NCBI GenBank assembly: GCA_041906145.1
Contig: JAYRJU010000003.1
Coordinates: 124,001-188,000 of the forward strand
DNA from: SHVO01 sp041906145
GTDB taxonomy: Bacteria > Pseudomonadota > Alphaproteobacteria > Rhodospirillales > Rhodospirillaceae
Direction of reading: 5' to 3'
DNA: 64,000 nt
Shown: positions 61,760 through 64,000 of the stretch, in pieces
How positions within the stretch are numbered: position 1 is the first letter of the stretch
Layout: every line of letters begins with the position of its first letter
Position numbers and translations under genes: made by a program
Notes under the pieces: model-generated
Database searches by the model: none
What the model was told of the DNA's origin: nothing
Seen by the model: the letters and a program-made list of their open reading frames with translations, nothing else

Positions 61760-63820
61760 ATGGCTGAGCTTCTTCTTGAAATCTTCTCCGAGGAAATCCC
61801 CGCGCGCATGCAGGCGCGCGGTGCCGAGGACCTCGCACGTCTCATCGGCGAAAGCCTGAAGGCCCAAGGCCTCGAGGCGAAGTCGCTGCGCGCTATCGGT
61901 GGTCCACGCCGCCTTACGCTTATGGCCGACGGCTTGCCGAAGGCGCAGCCGGACACGACCGAGGAACGCAAAGGCCCGCAGGTCGGTGCGCCCGAGCAGG
62001 CGCTCCAAGGGTTCATGAAGGCCGCCGGACTCTCCTCCATCGACCAGGCGGAAGTGCGTGAGCTGCCCAAGGGCAAGTTCTACTTCTCGGTGGCCACCAA
62101 GAAGGGCCGTCCGACCGCCGTTGTCTTGAAGGAAATCGTCGAGGCCGCGCTGGCGCAAATGCCGTGGCCCAAGTCCATGCGGTGGGGCGCCAATCCGACC
62201 CGTTGGGTGCGTCCGCTTCACAGCATCATCTGCCTGTTCGACGGCGCCATCGTGCCGGTTGAATTCGCGCGCGTAAAGGCAGGGAACACCACCGTCGGCC
62301 ACCGCTTCCTCGCGCCGGCCCAAATCACCGTGAAGAACGCTTCCGACTATCTGGCCAAGCTTAAGAAGGCCAATGTGGTGGTCGAGTCCGCCGAGCGTGA
62401 GCAGATCATCATCCGCGATCTCGCGAAGCTCGCCGCCGCCGAAGGGCTTGAAGTGCGCGCCGATGCCGGCCTTCTCGCGGAAGTCATAGGACTCGTCGAA
62501 TGGCCCGTGCCGCTGCTCGGCACCATTCCAGACGCGTTCATGGATGTGCCCGCCGAAGTCATGACCTCGGCCATGCGCAAGCATCAGAAGTATTTTGCGC
62601 TTTCGACCAAGAGCGGCGCATTTGCCAATCGTTTTGGCGTGGTCGCCAACATGGTCACCAAGGACAAAGGTAAGGCGATCATCGCGGGGAACGAGCGCGT
62701 TCTGAGTGCGCGTCTCTCCGACGCCAAGTTCTTCTGGGATCAAGACCGCGAACAGCCGCTCGCATCGCGCGTCGAAAAGCTCCAGGAGCGCGTGTTCCAG
62801 GCCTCCCTCGGCACGGTGCTCGACAAGACCAAGCGCCTTGTGAAACTCGCGAGCCATCTCGCGAGCATTTTGAAGGCTGACACACAGGCGGCCGAGCGCG
62901 CCGCTTTGCTTTGCAAAGCCGATCTCTCCACTGGCATGGTCGGCGAGTTTCCCGATCTCCAGGGCGTCATGGGCCGCTATTACGCGCTTCATGATAAGGA
63001 ATCCGCCGCGGTCGCGGACGCCGTTGCCGAACACTACTCGCCGCTTGGACCTACGGACGCTTGTCCCTCGAAGCCGCTCAGCGTCGTTGTGTCGCTGGCC
63101 GATAAGCTCGATAGCCTGGTCGGTTTCTTTGCCATCAATGAAAAGCCCACCGGTTCGAAGGACCCCTACGCCCTGCGCCGCGCTGCGCTTGGCGTCATCC
63201 GCATCGTCCTCGAAAACAAACTGCGCCTGCCGTTGCGTGCGGCGTTCGGACACGCACTCGCCGGTTACGACGGGCTGAAAATCGACGCCAAGAAGATTTC
63301 CGATGAGGTCCTCGACTTCTTCGCCGACCGCCTCAAGGTGCATCTGCGCGAGAAGGGCGTGCGCCACGACTACGTGTCGGCCGTCTTCGCGCTCGGCACG
63401 GAAGACGATCTCGTACGTCTCATCGCGCGCGTCGATGCCCTTGCGGCGTTCCTGACAAGCGATGACGGTGCCAATCTGCTGGTGGCCTATAAACGCGCCG
63501 CCAACATCCTTCGCATCGAAGAGAAGAAGGACAATAAGGCCTACTCCGGGGATGTCGGCGATCTTGGCGCGGACGAAGCGCAAGAACTCCTCAAGGCCTT
63601 GCAGGCCATCAGCGCGCCGGTGGCCTCTGATTTGTCGGGTGAGAACTTTGAAGTGGGAATGCAGAAATTGGCGCAGCTGCGCGCGCCGGTCGACGCTTTC
63701 TTCGACAAGGTCACCGTCAACACCGATAACCCCGATCATCGCATCGAGCGCCTCAAGCTCCTGGCGCAGATCGTCACGGTCATGAATCAGGTCGCCGATT
63801 TCTCCAAGATCGAAGGCTAA
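61760..63820 (+). CDS. glyS: Glycyl-tRNA synthetase beta subunit
   Basis: 686 residues, full length. Starts MAELLLEIFSEEIPARMQ, as is usual; TSAMRKHQKYFAL, AKFFWDQDREQPL and the C-terminal anticodon-binding part (GENFEVGMQKLAQLRAPVDAFFD, then VNTDNPDHRIERLKLL) are intact. It forms the alpha2-beta2 enzyme with GlyQ. It ends just before the palindromic repeat. Confidence 0.97.
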   Translation: MAELLLEIFSEEIPARMQARGAEDLARLIGESLKAQGLEAKSLRAIGGPRRLTLMADGLPKAQPDTTEERKGPQVGAPEQALQGFMKAAGLSSIDQAEVRELPKGKFYFSVATKKGRPTAVVLKEIVEAALAQMPWPKSMRWGANPTRWVRPLHSIICLFDGAIVPVEFARVKAGNTTVGHRFLAPAQITVKNASDYLAKLKKANVVVESAEREQIIIRDLAKLAAAEGLEVRADAGLLAEVIGLVEWPVPLLGTIPDAFMDVPAEVMTSAMRKHQKYFALSTKSGAFANRFGVVANMVTKDKGKAIIAGNERVLSARLSDAKFFWDQDREQPLASRVEKLQERVFQASLGTVLDKTKRLVKLASHLASILKADTQAAERAALLCKADLSTGMVGEFPDLQGVMGRYYALHDKESAAVADAVAEHYSPLGPTDACPSKPLSVVVSLADKLDSLVGFFAINEKPTGSKDPYALRRAALGVIRIVLENKLRLPLRAAFGHALAGYDGLKIDAKKISDEVLDFFADRLKVHLREKGVRHDYVSAVFALGTEDDLVRLIARVDALAAFLTSDDGANLLVAYKRAANILRIEEKKDNKAYSGDVGDLGADEAQELLKALQAISAPVASDLSGENFEVGMQKLAQLRAPVDAFFDKVTVNTDNPDHRIERLKLLAQIVTVMNQVADFSKIEG

Positions 63821-63838
63821 CCATTCACTTTCTGTTTT

Positions 63839-63875
63839 CTGGTCATCCTGGGGCTTGTCCCCAGGATCCAGGGTT
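63839..63875. repeat. Dispersed palindromic repeat, copy 2
   Basis: CTGGTCATCCTGGGG, loop CTTGT, CCCCAGGATCCAGGGTT. Same arms as the copy at 50857, with a one-base-longer stem. It lies 19 bases after glyS and may act as its 3' mRNA hairpin. Confidence 0.85.
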
Positions 63876-63889
63876 GCGAAGCTCGGCGC

Positions 63890-64000
63890 ATGAGTTCGGC
63901 GCCTGTGTCTGAATCTTTCGACTACATCGTCGTCGGCGGCGGCACCGCTGGCTGCGTTTTGGCCAATCGGCTGTCGGCCAATCCCAAAGTGCGCGTTCTC
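63890..64000 (+). CDS. GMC family oxidoreductase (3' end outside window)
   Basis: 37 codons visible: after MSSAPVSESF comes DYIVVGGGTAGCVLANRLS, the FAD-binding beta-alpha-beta motif of GMC oxidoreductases such as choline dehydrogenase. The substrate cannot be told from this fragment. Confidence 0.85.
   Translation, partial: MSSAPVSESFDYIVVGGGTAGCVLANRLSANPKVRVL

Noticed and set aside
61607..63739. 710-codon open frame on the minus strand over glyS
   Set aside because: It is exactly antisense to intact glyS, arises from codon bias in GC-rich DNA, and has no recognisable protein features.

Overview
The window reads as chromosomal DNA of a GC-rich, free-living alphaproteobacterium. Several features support this: a 7-4-7 PHO box in front of pstS, a GGAAC-N16-CGTT promoter of the EcfG general-stress type, DUF2333, DUF1289, DUF2336 and DUF2007 proteins, a YbaL-type antiporter, and palindromic repeats of the kind scattered through alphaproteobacterial genomes. 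I cannot name a genus from this sequence alone. I see no IS element, prophage, CRISPR array or rRNA operon. Only one tRNA is present, tRNA-Pro(CGG), at 48911-48987 on the minus strand.

Layout. 1-4.2 kb holds a DUF2333 fragment, msrB, queF and small proteins, one of them behind the EcfG-type promoter, followed by a diguanylate-cyclase-like protein with a ruined GGDEF signature that overlaps tam. 4.8-8.8 kb is a Ton energy operon: tonB, exbB, two exbD genes and an exported TPR protein, with unusual palindromes and hairpins between the genes. 8.9-10.5 kb is msrP-msrQ, periplasmic methionine sulfoxide repair. 10.9-15.2 kb holds a PAS-PAS-GGDEF cyclase, transketolase and rpe. 15.3-22.4 kb is the phosphate regulon pstS-pstC-pstA-pstB-phoB, with very large PstC and PstA and without phoU or phoR. 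22.5-28 kb holds ybaL, apt, a dicarboxylate symporter, a DUF2336 protein and gloA.

28.2-36.7 kb is the least familiar stretch. Two tandem paralogous proteins of about 900 residues each combine a membrane anchor, a pseudopilin-like domain, a LamG-like domain and a glycine-rich tail. They meet head-on, with no gap between the stop codons, a gene for a FecR domain fused to an outer-membrane beta-barrel. That gene lies 17 bases behind a dnaJ-like co-chaperone gene. I propose this as a candidate cell-surface display or adhesion locus.

36.9-49.9 kb holds a CHASE3-type hybrid kinase, cardiolipin synthase, a cupin, sthA, a triheme cytochrome c, a single-domain response regulator and many small exported proteins. 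Among these are a DsbA-like protein without cysteines, an S1/P1 nuclease, an MBL hydrolase, a dienelactone hydrolase and an exported methyltransferase-like protein. 50-64 kb holds a VOC protein, a polyprenyl diphosphate synthase, a second kinase, a second S1/P1 nuclease, exonuclease III, a TetR regulator, a trmN6-like methylase, an S49 peptidase and glyQ-glyS. The window ends inside a GMC oxidoreductase gene.

One theme crosses the window. Otherwise unrelated proteins (a PAS-GGDEF cyclase, a histidine kinase, glycyl-tRNA synthetase alpha, and more weakly TetR and exonuclease III) carry Lys/Arg/Ala/Pro-rich, histone-H1-like tails of 20-75 residues.
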